From Amphritea pacifica (lineage in GTDB: Bacteria; Pseudomonadota; Gammaproteobacteria; Pseudomonadales; Balneatricaceae): a stretch of DNA of 64,000 nucleotides. Location: contig NZ_JAFFZO010000009.1 in assembly GCF_016924145.1 (NCBI RefSeq), positions 37,631 through 101,630 on the forward strand. The letters are read 5' to 3'. Under the pieces are notes generated by a model. The model had not been told where the DNA came from, searched no databases, and worked only from the letters and a program-made list of their open reading frames with translations. This document shows, piece by piece, positions 18,428 to 27,112 of this stretch (position 1 is the stretch's first letter; each line of letters opens with the position of its first letter). Made by a program: the position numbers and the translations under genes.

Positions 18428-19539
18428 AATATTTCAAGCTACCCGATCTTGGGGAAGGATTACCCGAAGCTGAAATTGTTGAATGGAAAATCAACGAAGG
18501 CGACCAGGTTAAAGCTGATCAGATTCTGGCCACCGTAGAAACCGCAAAAGCGATTATCGAGATCCCTTCGCCACAGGATGGTGTGATTGCCCATCTGTTT
18601 GGTCAGGCCGGCGATACTATCCACACAGGTGAGCCGTTGCTGGAGTTTGCCGGCGAGGAGGATGACAGCGGCACCGTGGTCGGGGAGCTGAAACGGGAAA
18701 CCAACAGCGCTGCCAGGGATGACTTTTTTATTGGCGCTGCCCCGAGCACCCGGGCACACAGTCAGCAAATGACACCTGCAGTACGCTCACTGGCAAACCG
18801 CCTCAATGTCGATACCGAAAACCTTAAAGGCAGTGGTCGTAACGGCCAACTGACCAGTGACGATATCGAGCGCATGGCGAAAACAGATCGCACCCATGGT
18901 AAAGCTGCACCATTAAGGGGAGTCCGTAAACAGATGGCCCGTAATATGGCCCAGGCTCATGCCGAGGTGGTTCCGGTAACCCTGCATGAAGATGCCGATA
19001 TCAACGGCTGGGCCGCAGGGGAAGATATCACCATGCGTCTGATACACGCGATTGCGGCGGGCTGTAAAGCGGAACCGGCACTCAACACCTGGTTTGACGG
19101 ACAGCAACTGGCACGAAGAGTGCTATCTCAGATAAACCTGGGGGTTGCCGTGGATACTGAGAAGGGGCTGTTTGTTCCTGTACTGCGGGATATCGGCAAT
19201 CGCAGCCTGGACGATATTCGTGAAGGACTCAACAGGCTGAGGCAGGATGTTATTGAGCGGACCATTCCGCCGTCAGAACTTCAGGGGGGCACCATTACCC
19301 TGAGCAACTTCGGCACCATTGCCGGACGTTATGCCAGCCCGATTGTGGTGCCGCCCACAGTAGCCATTCTGGGGGCCGGGGTGATCCGCGATCAGGTAAT
19401 GCCCGTAGCAGGAGAGATCGCCATACGACGGGTGATGCCGCTCTCTCTGACCTTTGACCATCGCGCAGCAACCGGTGGCGAAGCGGCGCGATTTATGCGA
19501 GCAGTCATTAGCGATTTAGCCAAGGAATCAATCAGTTAA
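18424..19539 (+). CDS. 2-oxoacid dehydrogenase E2 (dihydrolipoyl acyltransferase)
   Basis: Core acyltransferase, 371 residues. An N-terminal lipoyl domain (1-78) has the ETAKA lipoylation lysine; a peripheral-subunit-binding domain (about 116-150, TPAVRSLANRLNVD) and the catalytic domain (about 160-370) follow. The usual HxxxDG active-site motif reads His346-Arg-Ala-Ala-Thr350-Gly, so the conserved Asp is Thr. No E3 (lipoamide dehydrogenase) gene follows, so E3 must come from elsewhere. The four-gene unit 15306-19539 would convert branched-chain amino acids to acyl-CoA. Confidence 0.9.
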   Translation: MKYFKLPDLGEGLPEAEIVEWKINEGDQVKADQILATVETAKAIIEIPSPQDGVIAHLFGQAGDTIHTGEPLLEFAGEEDDSGTVVGELKRETNSAARDDFFIGAAPSTRAHSQQMTPAVRSLANRLNVDTENLKGSGRNGQLTSDDIERMAKTDRTHGKAAPLRGVRKQMARNMAQAHAEVVPVTLHEDADINGWAAGEDITMRLIHAIAAGCKAEPALNTWFDGQQLARRVLSQINLGVAVDTEKGLFVPVLRDIGNRSLDDIREGLNRLRQDVIERTIPPSELQGGTITLSNFGTIAGRYASPIVVPPTVAILGAGVIRDQVMPVAGEIAIRRVMPLSLTFDHRAATGGEAARFMRAVISDLAKESIS

Positions 19540-19717
19540 TAAAATATTTATTCCTCATAACGAGGATAAAAAAATTATCAGATTTGCTACACGCTGGTTA
19601 TCCATGAACTAAACTGAATCTAAGAAATAAAGTGAGATGATGTTATGAGCCCTGAGTGAGTTTCGGGCTATTTGCGAAGGTAGCCCAACCGGGTCAGTTA
19701 TAGCAGGAAGGTGGCAT
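19540..19717 (+). promoter_or_regulatory. Upstream region of the yeaG-yeaH-spoVR operon
   Basis: A CTACACG box near 19588-19594 resembles the CTAYACT -10 element favoured by RpoS, which would suit this stress operon. An inverted repeat TAGCCC...GGGCTA (about 19667-19687) lies in the leader. The ribosome site is AGGAAGGTGG just before the ATG at 19718. Control by RpoS is inferred from the enteric homologues. Confidence 0.35.
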
Positions 19718-21640
19718 ATGAGTATTTTCGAAAAATATAAGGCACGTTACGACTCCAAACAGGAAGAGGAATACTCCCTGCAGGAGTACCTCGAAATTTG
19801 TAAAAACGATCCGATGGCCTATGCCAGTGCTGCCGAGCGGCTGCTTGCAGCAATCGGTGAGCCGGAACTGATCGATACCTCTCGGAACCCTCAGCTAAGC
19901 AGAATCTTCTCCAATAAGATGATCCGTCGCTACCCGGCCTTCTTCGAGTTCTACGGCATGGAAAATGCGATCGAACAGATCGTAGACTACTTTAAACACG
20001 CGGCTCAGGGCCTCGAAGAACGTAAACAGATTCTCTATCTGCTGGGTCCGGTCGGGGGCGGTAAGTCCTCCCTGGCTGAACGTCTGAAAGCACTGATGGA
20101 ACACATCCCTTTCTACGCTATTAAAGGGTCTCCGATCCATGAATCACCACTGGGGCTGTTCAACCCCCTCGAGGACGGTGCCATTCTCGAAGAGGAGTAC
20201 AATATTCCGTTGCGCTACCTTAAAGGTCTGATGTCCCCCTGGGCGGTCAAGCGGCTGCATGAATTCGGAGGGGATATCACCCAGTTCCGGGTGGTGAAAC
20301 TCTATCCCTCAATTCTCAATCAGATCGCGGTGGCCAAAACGGAACCCGGCGACGAAAACAATCAGGATATCTCCAGCCTGGTCGGTAAAGTTGATATCCG
20401 CATGCTGGAAGAGTTTCCACAGCATGACCCGGATGCTTACAGCTTCTCCGGCGCACTCTGCCATGCCAACCAGGGCATGATGGAGTTTGTCGAGATGTTT
20501 AAGGCGCCGATTAAGGTGCTGCACCCGTTGCTGACCGCCACCCAGGAGGGTAACTACAACAGTACCGAGGGGATGGCAGCCATTCCCTTTGACGGCATCA
20601 TCATGGCCCACTCAAATGAATCGGAGTGGCAGACATTCAAGAACAACAAAACCAACGAAGCCTTTATCGACCGGGTCTATATTGTCAAGGTACCGTACTG
20701 CATGCGGGTTTCTGAAGAGGTTAAAATCTACGAGAAGCTGCTGGAAAACAGCTCCCTTGCCCAGTCACCCTGCGCACCCGACACCCTCAATATGCTGGCG
20801 CAGTTTACGGTGTTGTCGCGACTCAAAGAACCGGAAAACTCCAACATCTATTCGAAGATGCGTATTTACAACGGTGAAAACCTGAAAGATACCGACCCGA
20901 AAGCCAAGTCGATGCAGGAGTATAAGGACAACGCCGGGGTCGATGAAGGAATGGTCGGAATCTCAACCCGGTTCGCCTTCAAGATTCTGTCCAAGGTGTT
21001 CAACTTCGACTCCACGGAGGTCGCCGCCAACCCGGTGCATCTGATGTATGTGCTGGAACAACAGATCGAACAGCAGCAGTTCCCACAGGAAACCCATGAC
21101 AGACTGATCGGTTTCCTGAAGGAGTATATCGCCCCCAAATATATCGAATATCTGGGTAAAGAGATTCAGACCGCCTATCTGGAGTCCTATTCTGAGTATG
21201 GCCAGAACATCTTTGACCGTTACGTCACCTATGCCGATTTCTGGATTCAGGATCAGGAGTACCGCGATCCTGACACCGGCGATATTCTCAACCGACAGGC
21301 GATCAGCGAAGAGCTGGAAAAAATCGAAAAACCAGCGGGTATCAGCAACCCGAAAGATTTCCGCCACGAAATCGTCAACTTTGTGTTGCGTGCCCGGGCA
21401 GAAAATGACGGTAAAAACCCCGCCTGGAACAGCTATGAGAAGATGCGCACTGTGATCGAGAAAAAGATGTTCTCCAACACAGAAGATCTTCTGCCCGTTA
21501 TCTCCTTCAACCCCAAAGCATCTACTGAGGACCAGAAAAAACACAGCGAGTTTGTGAAACGGATGACCGAGCGCGGTTATACCGAGAAGCAGGTTCGACT
21601 ACTGTCTGAATGGTATATCAGGGTGCGCAAATCCCAGTAA
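19718..21640 (+). CDS. yeaG: PrkA-family serine protein kinase YeaG
   Basis: A 640-residue AAA+-like kinase (PrkA family) with Walker A LGPVGGGKSSLAE at about residues 108-120 and the C-terminal PrkA domain ending near residue 640. In E. coli YeaG works with YeaH in the response to nitrogen starvation, acid and stationary phase. The gene heads the conserved yeaG-yeaH-spoVR trio, all in one direction with short gaps (40 and 4 bases). Length matches the family. Confidence 0.95.
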   Translation: MSIFEKYKARYDSKQEEEYSLQEYLEICKNDPMAYASAAERLLAAIGEPELIDTSRNPQLSRIFSNKMIRRYPAFFEFYGMENAIEQIVDYFKHAAQGLEERKQILYLLGPVGGGKSSLAERLKALMEHIPFYAIKGSPIHESPLGLFNPLEDGAILEEEYNIPLRYLKGLMSPWAVKRLHEFGGDITQFRVVKLYPSILNQIAVAKTEPGDENNQDISSLVGKVDIRMLEEFPQHDPDAYSFSGALCHANQGMMEFVEMFKAPIKVLHPLLTATQEGNYNSTEGMAAIPFDGIIMAHSNESEWQTFKNNKTNEAFIDRVYIVKVPYCMRVSEEVKIYEKLLENSSLAQSPCAPDTLNMLAQFTVLSRLKEPENSNIYSKMRIYNGENLKDTDPKAKSMQEYKDNAGVDEGMVGISTRFAFKILSKVFNFDSTEVAANPVHLMYVLEQQIEQQQFPQETHDRLIGFLKEYIAPKYIEYLGKEIQTAYLESYSEYGQNIFDRYVTYADFWIQDQEYRDPDTGDILNRQAISEELEKIEKPAGISNPKDFRHEIVNFVLRARAENDGKNPAWNSYEKMRTVIEKKMFSNTEDLLPVISFNPKASTEDQKKHSEFVKRMTERGYTEKQVRLLSEWYIRVRKSQ

Positions 21641-21680
21641 GGGGGTTTGCCTATGCCGGGTCTGAGCAGGAGAGCGCTGT

Positions 21681-22955
21681 ATGAGCTATATCATCGACCG
21701 CCGCCTAAACGCGAAGAAGAAGAGCACCGTCAACCGGCAGCGTTTTCTTCGCCGCTATAAGAAGCATATCAAGCGGGCTGTTGAGGAAGCGGTAAACTCC
21801 CGTAGCATCCGTGATATTGATCAGGGAGGCGAGGTCAGTATCCCGAACAAGGATATTTCTGAACCGGTGTTTCATCACGGTAATGGCGGCATCCGCCAGC
21901 GGGTTTTTCCAGGTAACAAAGAGTTCGTCGTCGGCGACGAAATTAAACGCCCCGAAGGTGGGGGCGGAGGTGGCTCCGGCCAGGGGCAGGCCAGCAATCA
22001 GGGGGAAGGTGAAGATGATTTCACCTTTCAGATTAATCAGGAAGAGTTCCTCGACTTTATGTTCGAAGATCTTGAACTGCCCAACATGATTAAGAAACAG
22101 CTGCGCGATGCCACCAGCTTTGAGGTGCGTCGTGCCGGCTTTACCAGTGTAGGCTCGCCGGACAAACTCAATGTGGTGCGATCATTACGAGCCGCCAATG
22201 CCCGGCGTATCGCCCTTTCGGGTAAAGAGCGCCGCAAAATCCGAGAACTGAAAGCGGAGATCAAAACCCTGGAGGGGTTACTGCCCAACCAGGAAGCGGT
22301 GTTGCAGATAGCGGCCCTGAATGAAGAGATCAAAGCGCTCAACAGACGCATCAAGCGGATGCCATTTATCGATGAGTTTGATCTGAAATACAACAACCTG
22401 ATCCGCACCCCGGTGCCCAGTTCTAAAGCAGTGATGTTTTGCGTGATGGATGTCTCGGGGTCGATGACCCAGTCGATCAAGGATATCGCCAAACGCTTCT
22501 TTATTCTGCTCTACCTGTTTCTCACCCGCAGCTACAAAAAAATTGAGGTGGTATTTGTCCGCCATCATACCCATGCCAAGGAGGTGGATGAGGAGGAATT
22601 TTTCTACTCCCGTGAAACCGGTGGCACCATCGTCTCCAGTGCGCTCAACCTGAGCGCAGATATTATTCATGAACGCTACCCTCCCGGCGACTGGAATATC
22701 TATGTTGCCCAGGCGTCTGATGGTGATAACTGGGATGGTGATTCCCACGTCTGCCGGGAAATTCTGGAGCAGCGCATTCTGCCTCTGGTGCAGTATTTTG
22801 CCTATGTTGAGATCACCACCGGACCACATCAGAATCTCTGGCTGGAATACGAACAGATTCGGGAAAAGTTTGGTGAAACCTTTGCCATGCAGACCATCGT
22901 TGAACCCTCCGATATCTACCCGGTGTTCAGAAAGTTGTTTGAGAAAAAGGAGTGA
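21681..22955 (+). CDS. yeaH: YeaH family (DUF444) von Willebrand-like protein
   Basis: A 424-residue DUF444 protein. The basic N-terminus ([31 protein letters not shown]) and a glycine-rich stretch (about 93-105) precede a coiled segment (about 178-225) and a VWA-like domain with the MIDAS-type sequence [11 protein letters not shown] at about 253-263. Partner of the YeaG kinase in stress adaptation. The downstream gene starts 4 bases after its stop. Confidence 0.95.
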   Translation: MSYIIDRRLNAKKKSTVNRQRFLRRYKKHIKRAVEEAVNSRSIRDIDQGGEVSIPNKDISEPVFHHGNGGIRQRVFPGNKEFVVGDEIKRPEGGGGGGSGQGQASNQGEGEDDFTFQINQEEFLDFMFEDLELPNMIKKQLRDATSFEVRRAGFTSVGSPDKLNVVRSLRAANARRIALSGKERRKIRELKAEIKTLEGLLPNQEAVLQIAALNEEIKALNRRIKRMPFIDEFDLKYNNLIRTPVPSSKAVMFCVMDVSGSMTQSIKDIAKRFFILLYLFLTRSYKKIEVVFVRHHTHAKEVDEEEFFYSRETGGTIVSSALNLSADIIHERYPPGDWNIYVAQASDGDNWDGDSHVCREILEQRILPLVQYFAYVEITTGPHQNLWLEYEQIREKFGETFAMQTIVEPSDIYPVFRKLFEKKE

Positions 22956-22959
22956 CCCC

Positions 22960-24477
22960 ATGAAAAAGCGCAAGCCTATTTCCACCGGGTCAGAATGGAC
23001 CTTTGAACTGATTCAGCAGTATGACAAAGAGATTGCCCGGGTCGCTGAACATTACGGGCTGGATACCTACCCCAATCAGATAGAGATCATCACCTCTGAA
23101 CAGATGATGGATGCCTACTCCTCTGTGGGGATGCCCCTTAACTATAATCACTGGTCGTTTGGTAAACAGTTTGTCTCCACCGAACAGCAATACAAACGGG
23201 GCCAGATGGGGCTGGCCTATGAGATTGTCATCAACTCCAACCCCTGTATCTCTTATCTGATGGAAGAGAACACCATGACCATGCAGGCGCTGGTCATCGC
23301 CCACGCCTGTTACGGACATAACTCGTTTTTCAAAGGCAACTACCTGTTCCGCACCTGGACCGATGCGTCCGCTATTATCGATTATCTGCTGTTTGCCAAG
23401 AACTATATCGCCAAGTGTGAAGAGCGCCACGGCGTTGATGCGGTAGAACAGATGCTGGACGCCTGCCACGCACTGATGAACTATGGCGTTAACCGTTACC
23501 TGCGCCCTCAGCCGATTACCCCTGAAGAGGAGAAGAACCGGTTACTGGACCGCGAGGAGTATATCCAGCGTCACCTTAACCAGCTGTGGAACACTATCCC
23601 GAAAAAAGATGAGATTAAGGAGAAGAAAACCCCGCGCTTCCCGAAAGATCCGGAAGAGAACCTGCTCTACTTCATTGAGAAAAATGCGCCGCTGCTGGAA
23701 CCCTGGCAACGGGAGATTGTCCGCATTGTCAGAAAGATCGCTCAATACTATTACCCCCAGCGTCAGACTCAGGTCATGAATGAGGGGTGGGCCTGCTTCT
23801 GGCACTACACTCTGCTACACCATCTGCACGATGAAGGTCTGGTTACCGATGGTTTTATCATGGAGTTTCTGCATTCACACACCAGCGTCATCTATCAGCC
23901 ACCGTTTGACTCACCCTATTTCAACGGCATCAACCCCTACTCCCTGGGCTACGGCATGATGCGGGATATCCGGCGAATCTGTGAAAACCCTACCGACGAA
24001 GACCGTAAATGGTTTCCCGATATCGCCGGCAGCGACTGGAACGAAACACTGCAGCATGCGATGCGCAACTACAAGGATGAGAGCTTTATACTGCAATACC
24101 TTTCACCCCATATGATCCGTGAGCTGAAGCTGTTTACTATCACTGACAACTCGGCCCTGAGCACCCTGCAGATCAGTGCTATCCATGATGATGAGGGGTA
24201 TCAGAAAGTACGGGAAAGCCTCGCCGCCAGCTATAACATCGGCAACCGGGAACCCAATATTCAGATCTATAACGTCAATATCAGAGGCGACCGATCACTG
24301 ACATTGCGCCACTATATGCATAATGAACAGCCTCTGGGGGATGACACCGATGAGGTATTGAAACATCTCCACCAGCTATGGGGCTTTGACGTCCACCTGG
24401 AGTCAGTCTCACCTGAAGGGCAGGTTGTCAACGAACGCCACTGCCCACCCAAACCCCATGCTGAGGAAGTGGCCTGA
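22960..24477 (+). CDS. SpoVR family protein (YcgB-like)
   Basis: A 505-residue SpoVR/YcgB protein starting MKKRKPISTGSEWTFE; the ATG at 22960 has AAAAAGGAG upstream, and a longer open frame overlapping yeaH is rejected. Seen: YPNQIEIITSEQMMDAYSS, the His/Cys-containing AHACYGHNSFFKGNY and NEGWACFWHYTLLH signatures. First described in Bacillus spore cortex formation; in non-spore-formers it travels with yeaG-yeaH. Biochemical role unknown; the conserved His/Glu residues suggest metal binding (inference). Confidence 0.94.
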   Translation: MKKRKPISTGSEWTFELIQQYDKEIARVAEHYGLDTYPNQIEIITSEQMMDAYSSVGMPLNYNHWSFGKQFVSTEQQYKRGQMGLAYEIVINSNPCISYLMEENTMTMQALVIAHACYGHNSFFKGNYLFRTWTDASAIIDYLLFAKNYIAKCEERHGVDAVEQMLDACHALMNYGVNRYLRPQPITPEEEKNRLLDREEYIQRHLNQLWNTIPKKDEIKEKKTPRFPKDPEENLLYFIEKNAPLLEPWQREIVRIVRKIAQYYYPQRQTQVMNEGWACFWHYTLLHHLHDEGLVTDGFIMEFLHSHTSVIYQPPFDSPYFNGINPYSLGYGMMRDIRRICENPTDEDRKWFPDIAGSDWNETLQHAMRNYKDESFILQYLSPHMIRELKLFTITDNSALSTLQISAIHDDEGYQKVRESLAASYNIGNREPNIQIYNVNIRGDRSLTLRHYMHNEQPLGDDTDEVLKHLHQLWGFDVHLESVSPEGQVVNERHCPPKPHAEEVA

Positions 24478-24493
24478 CCTTCCCCCAGATAGA

Positions 24494-24520
24494 TAAAACC
24501 GCTCATTCAGAGCGGTTTTA
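24494..24520. terminator. Bidirectional terminator between spoVR and the HIT gene
   Basis: Inverted repeat TAAAACCGCTC / GAGCGGTTTTA (24494-24504 and 24510-24520), flanked by A and T tracts, between convergent genes. Confidence 0.9.
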
Positions 24521-24528
24521 TTATAACG

Positions 24529-24894
24529 TCATACCGGCGTTTTGAGCTTTTCCTGATAGGGAGGCCAGCCCATCGGTTTGCCCCCCAGCAGGTGCAGGTG
24601 GATATGGTAAACCGTCTGACCGCCGTGGCTGTTACAGTTAAAGACGGTACGATAGCCGTCCGTATCAAACCCTTGCTGTTGCGCAATCTTCCCGGCCACC
24701 ATCACCATATGCCCCACCAGATCACAGTCTTCTGTGTTGATCTCATTCAGCGTCGCGATATGTTTACGGGGAATAATCAGGGCGTGGGTCGGTGCCTGGG
24801 GGTTGATATCATTAAAAGCGATAACCCGGTCATCCTCATAGATAATATCCGCTGGAATCTCGTTATTCAGAATTTTACAAAACAGACAATCCAT
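24529..24894 (-). CDS. hinT: HIT-family purine nucleoside phosphoramidase
   Basis: A 121-residue histidine-triad hydrolase that cleaves AMP-N linkages such as aminoacyl-adenylates. Starts MDCLFCKILNNEIPADIIYEDD; the second of two adjacent ATG codons gives better spacing to AAGGTGGG. The triad motif HIHLHLLGG is at about residues 101-109. Monocistronic and convergent with spoVR. Confidence 0.95.
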   Translation of the reverse strand: MDCLFCKILNNEIPADIIYEDDRVIAFNDINPQAPTHALIIPRKHIATLNEINTEDCDLVGHMVMVAGKIAQQQGFDTDGYRTVFNCNSHGGQTVYHIHLHLLGGKPMGWPPYQEKLKTPV

Positions 24895-24968
24895 CATCCC
24901 ACCTTCATCTTATCAACGTTTCAGGAATTACACCGCAGCACCGTGCAGATATCAAGTTCAGTATTCAG

Positions 24969-25030
24969 AACGTCGCTTCGCGACTTGCTCGTGGCTAGAC
25001 GGAAACTTCGTTTCCTTGCTCGAAAAAGCA
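24969..25030. repeat. CTAG-flanked triloop hairpin element, copy A
   Basis: Two adjacent small hairpins, GTCGC-TTC-GCGAC and GGAAAC-TTC-GTTTCC, are separated by TTGCTCGTGGCTAGAC. The element ends in TTGCTCGAAAAAGCA (25016-25030), which is the exact reverse complement of the start of copy B at 27067-27081. Confidence 0.85.
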
Positions 25031-25095
25031 GAGAAAGGCGCATAAAGCATAACTCGTCCGTTTTCTCAAAATGCCTGTTTTCTACCCAGAGCGGA

Positions 25096-25212
25096 CGTTA
25101 ACGCCCAGTTCAGTTGCATTTTGGTTGTAGTGGATTTTTGTGCGAATATTTGCGAAGCAAATGCACAAAAAGGAACGTAGACCAAAACGTCAACTGGAAC
25201 TGATTGTTAAGC
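25096..25212 (-). other. Integron-type attC recombination site
   Basis: Read on the minus strand the 117-base site has R'' GCTTAAC (25206-25212, fits RYYYAAC), a 5-base spacer AATCA, L'' starting GTTCCAGTTG, a long imperfect stem, L' ending CAACTGAAC, a 5-base spacer TGGGC and R' GTTAACG (25096-25102; GTT then a diverged end). The L''/L' arms pair except for one extra base in L'', the extrahelical base that sets attC orientation. The apex holds a small hairpin TTTGC-GAA-GCAAA. It starts 4 bases after the stop of the upstream gene, as attC sites do in gene cassettes. No integrase gene is in the window. Confidence 0.8.
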
Positions 25213-25216
25213 ATTC

Positions 25217-25684
25217 TCACCCGCCAGATTTATTCTTTTCGTCGACAGTTTTTTGCTCTTCTTCAACAGCCTTATTTTCAGCCAAATCAAGAGCCTTACT
25301 CCAATTGATTCCGACATAATAAATTGCGATAGCAACCAAAACCCAAGAGGCAAAAGCTAACATTAGGCAGAAGCCAACGTATCGATAATCATCAACGTAC
25401 CCAATTGAAATCTGTGACAAGGCGCTAAGAAATGAAAGTACTATTGCTGACATAAATAGGCGTGAAAAATTTTTTAATGGCCCGTAGTACTTCACCTCTT
25501 GCCCTAGTCTACGACGTTGGGCAATCTTCCGTTGATATTCCGGATTATCATAATAATCGTCCCTCATTGTTTTTAAGATGAATGTTTTCATCGAAAACAG
25601 GAAAGATCCGATAGTAAAGCCCGATACGAAAAGCGCTGTACGAAATTCTTGGTGATAAGTAACTAAACTATCCAGAGATAGCAT
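25217..25684 (-). CDS. Hypothetical three-span membrane protein
   Basis: A 155-residue protein of no family I recognise. Three hydrophobic spans lie at about 17-37, 76-96 and 102-124; a basic loop (about 38-70, with RRR) separates the first two and a Lys/Glu-rich tail (about 135-155) ends the protein. Its start overlaps the end of the preceding gene by 17 bases, so the two are translationally coupled and likely work together. The attC site begins 4 bases after its stop. AT-rich composition suggests recent transfer. Confidence 0.7.
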   Translation of the reverse strand: MLSLDSLVTYHQEFRTALFVSGFTIGSFLFSMKTFILKTMRDDYYDNPEYQRKIAQRRRLGQEVKYYGPLKNFSRLFMSAIVLSFLSALSQISIGYVDDYRYVGFCLMLAFASWVLVAIAIYYVGINWSKALDLAENKAVEEEQKTVDEKNKSGG

Positions 25685-26705
25685 CGGTCTGACTCCGCTC
25701 AGTGATTTTAGCAGTAAATATCCTTAGAGGCTGCTTAGTACTCCGATGCTTCCAATCAACATTCGGAGGCAACTTTCCAAACACTACATCGGTTTCCATG
25801 ATTTTTTCAATCAGCCTTTCCAAGGCTTCACATTTATTGTATTCCTTCCATTTTACTAAAGGCAGCAGATCTACATACTCATCGTAATGTATGCGCCCGA
25901 AATTATCATTGTTCTCGCCCACAATGAGACTCAACTCTTCACCGGAGTGCGCCAAACCAATAACTCGCAATACAGTCTCTTCTTTTTGTTTAGCGTAAAC
26001 ACCAAAAACCTTTTTTATTTTATCGGTAACATCACCAATCATACTGTTCTGATCAATGTCTACAATAACCGACGATTTTTTGGAAATATCCTCTAACGGT
26101 GTGTAACGTCCACCGTCGGACAGTGCATTTGACGCTCTTAGAATAACCGACTTTATCGCTGAGTATCTCGGGAGGAGCTTACTGAGATCTGCAGGTGTCG
26201 CCAGAAGGGATAATGAAAAGCTCCCTGAATAACGCGCAGAAATCTTTTTACTTACATTTTTAACTGGCTTAGTACCAAACTCTGTTAGTTCATCTTTGTA
26301 AGATGATTTCTTATACTTTAAATCTTTGTCGTGACACTTTTTTAGAAGCTCAGCGAACCCTGTTGGTGAAACTGAGCCACTATAGCTGTAAAATAAACCT
26401 TTTAGCGTTATCGGATTGATAGAAAAAATTGATACTTCTGTGCCATGCTCATTTTTCTTTAGCGTGTTTTTTGTAACTTTTAGATCGCCATCCTTGTCCC
26501 TCGCAGTAATCAGAGATTTACGGCTCGATTTATAGCTTAAGACGATGCCACACAATAAACCATCTACCACATCTGTATAGAGAACAGTCTTTCGTGATTT
26601 CAAATCAATCTCTTTGTCTTCAATGGCTTCAATTTGCTGATAAAAGTCCCCTACAGTTACTCCTTTCGCCAGTTTAATTTCAAAGCCAAGTATGCTTACT
26701 CTCAT
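25668..26705 (-). CDS. Hypothetical 345-residue cytosolic protein of the attC module
   Basis: A soluble, Lys/Ser-rich protein with no signal peptide or membrane span and no motif I can name. It starts MRVSILGFEIKLAKG, preceded by AAGGATATAAA. Weak alternation of strands and helices is all that can be said. It overlaps the membrane-protein gene downstream by 17 bases. A pair of one soluble and one small membrane protein in a cassette is a layout often seen in antiphage modules (soluble sensor plus membrane effector); that is inference, not homology. Confidence 0.7.
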   Translation of the reverse strand: MRVSILGFEIKLAKGVTVGDFYQQIEAIEDKEIDLKSRKTVLYTDVVDGLLCGIVLSYKSSRKSLITARDKDGDLKVTKNTLKKNEHGTEVSIFSINPITLKGLFYSYSGSVSPTGFAELLKKCHDKDLKYKKSSYKDELTEFGTKPVKNVSKKISARYSGSFSLSLLATPADLSKLLPRYSAIKSVILRASNALSDGGRYTPLEDISKKSSVIVDIDQNSMIGDVTDKIKKVFGVYAKQKEETVLRVIGLAHSGEELSLIVGENNDNFGRIHYDEYVDLLPLVKWKEYNKCEALERLIEKIMETDVVFGKLPPNVDWKHRSTKQPLRIFTAKITERSQTDAISG

Positions 26706-26746
26706 TTTATATCCTTAACTTGGGGTATACCTGCTTAACAACTTTG

Positions 26747-26809
26747 CTATTGCGCCCGTTCAAGGTTCTAAAGCTTGCAAGCTTTGCTACCTTACAAGGT
26801 ACGTTATCA
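26747..26809 (-). other. Degenerate attC-like hairpin
   Basis: On the minus strand: TGATAAC (26803-26809), a 5-base spacer GTACC, arm TTGTAAGGTAGCAAAGC, a palindrome AAGCTTGCAAGCTT at the apex, arm ending GAACCTTGAA, spacer CGGGC and GCAATAG in the R' position. The arms pair with one extra base on the left, and CTTGAACGGGCG is a usual attC right end, but R' lacks GTT. Could be a decayed site of an upstream cassette or an unrelated hairpin. Confidence 0.35.
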
Positions 26810-26827
26810 TCCGAGTATGGGTAAAAT

Positions 26828-27112
26828 ATGTATCGTAGAAGTCGTCAATATCAGGAATCTGTGACTCAGTTGGCAAAGGCAGGGGCTGTCAGAAAAGGAT
26901 CAAGGATTGATGGTGTTCATCCTGAATACCCGTCTGAACTGTCTTGAGTGCCTGGCCGAGCTACACAGCTAATCAAAATCACAGACTATGATACGGGTAC
27001 TCCTATTACCCACCAGACTTTACTTTATCCTAATAGCTTAATAATGACTACAAAGGCTGTTTTTTTTGCTTTTTCGAGCAAGTCGCGTAGCGACGTTCGA
27101 GCCACGAGCTAG
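26828..27112 (+). pseudogene. Remnant of a small hypothetical gene with in-frame TGA
   Basis: An ATG at 26828 opens MYRRSRQYQESVTQLAKAGA and runs 39 codons to a TGA (26945-26947). The same frame goes on as VPGRATQLIKITDYDTGTPI and ends at a TAG inside hairpin element B (27110-27112). The protein-like character on both sides of the stop suggests a gene broken by a nonsense change, and later by repeat insertion. I do not recognise the family. Confidence 0.4.

Larger units (their letters stand above)
25101..26738 (-). mobile_element. Probable integron gene cassette (two genes plus attC)
   Basis: The unit runs on the minus strand from a GTTAAGC box (26733-26739, fits GTTRRRY) ahead of the 345-residue protein gene, through both genes, to the attC at 25096-25212. 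Both genes are visibly more AT-rich than their neighbours. The downstream end is well supported; the upstream boundary is uncertain because the preceding site is degenerate. A lone cassette without integrase would be a CALIN-like remnant. Confidence 0.5.

Noticed and set aside
25031-25102. Another attC site next to the first one
   Set aside because: A GTCCG/CGGAC inverted repeat and a GTTATGC box are present, but spacers and arms do not fit attC and it would enclose no cassette.
25217-26705. Assignment as a Kiwa (KwaA/KwaB) defence system
   Set aside because: Protein sizes, gene order and span count do not fit well and I see no diagnostic motif.
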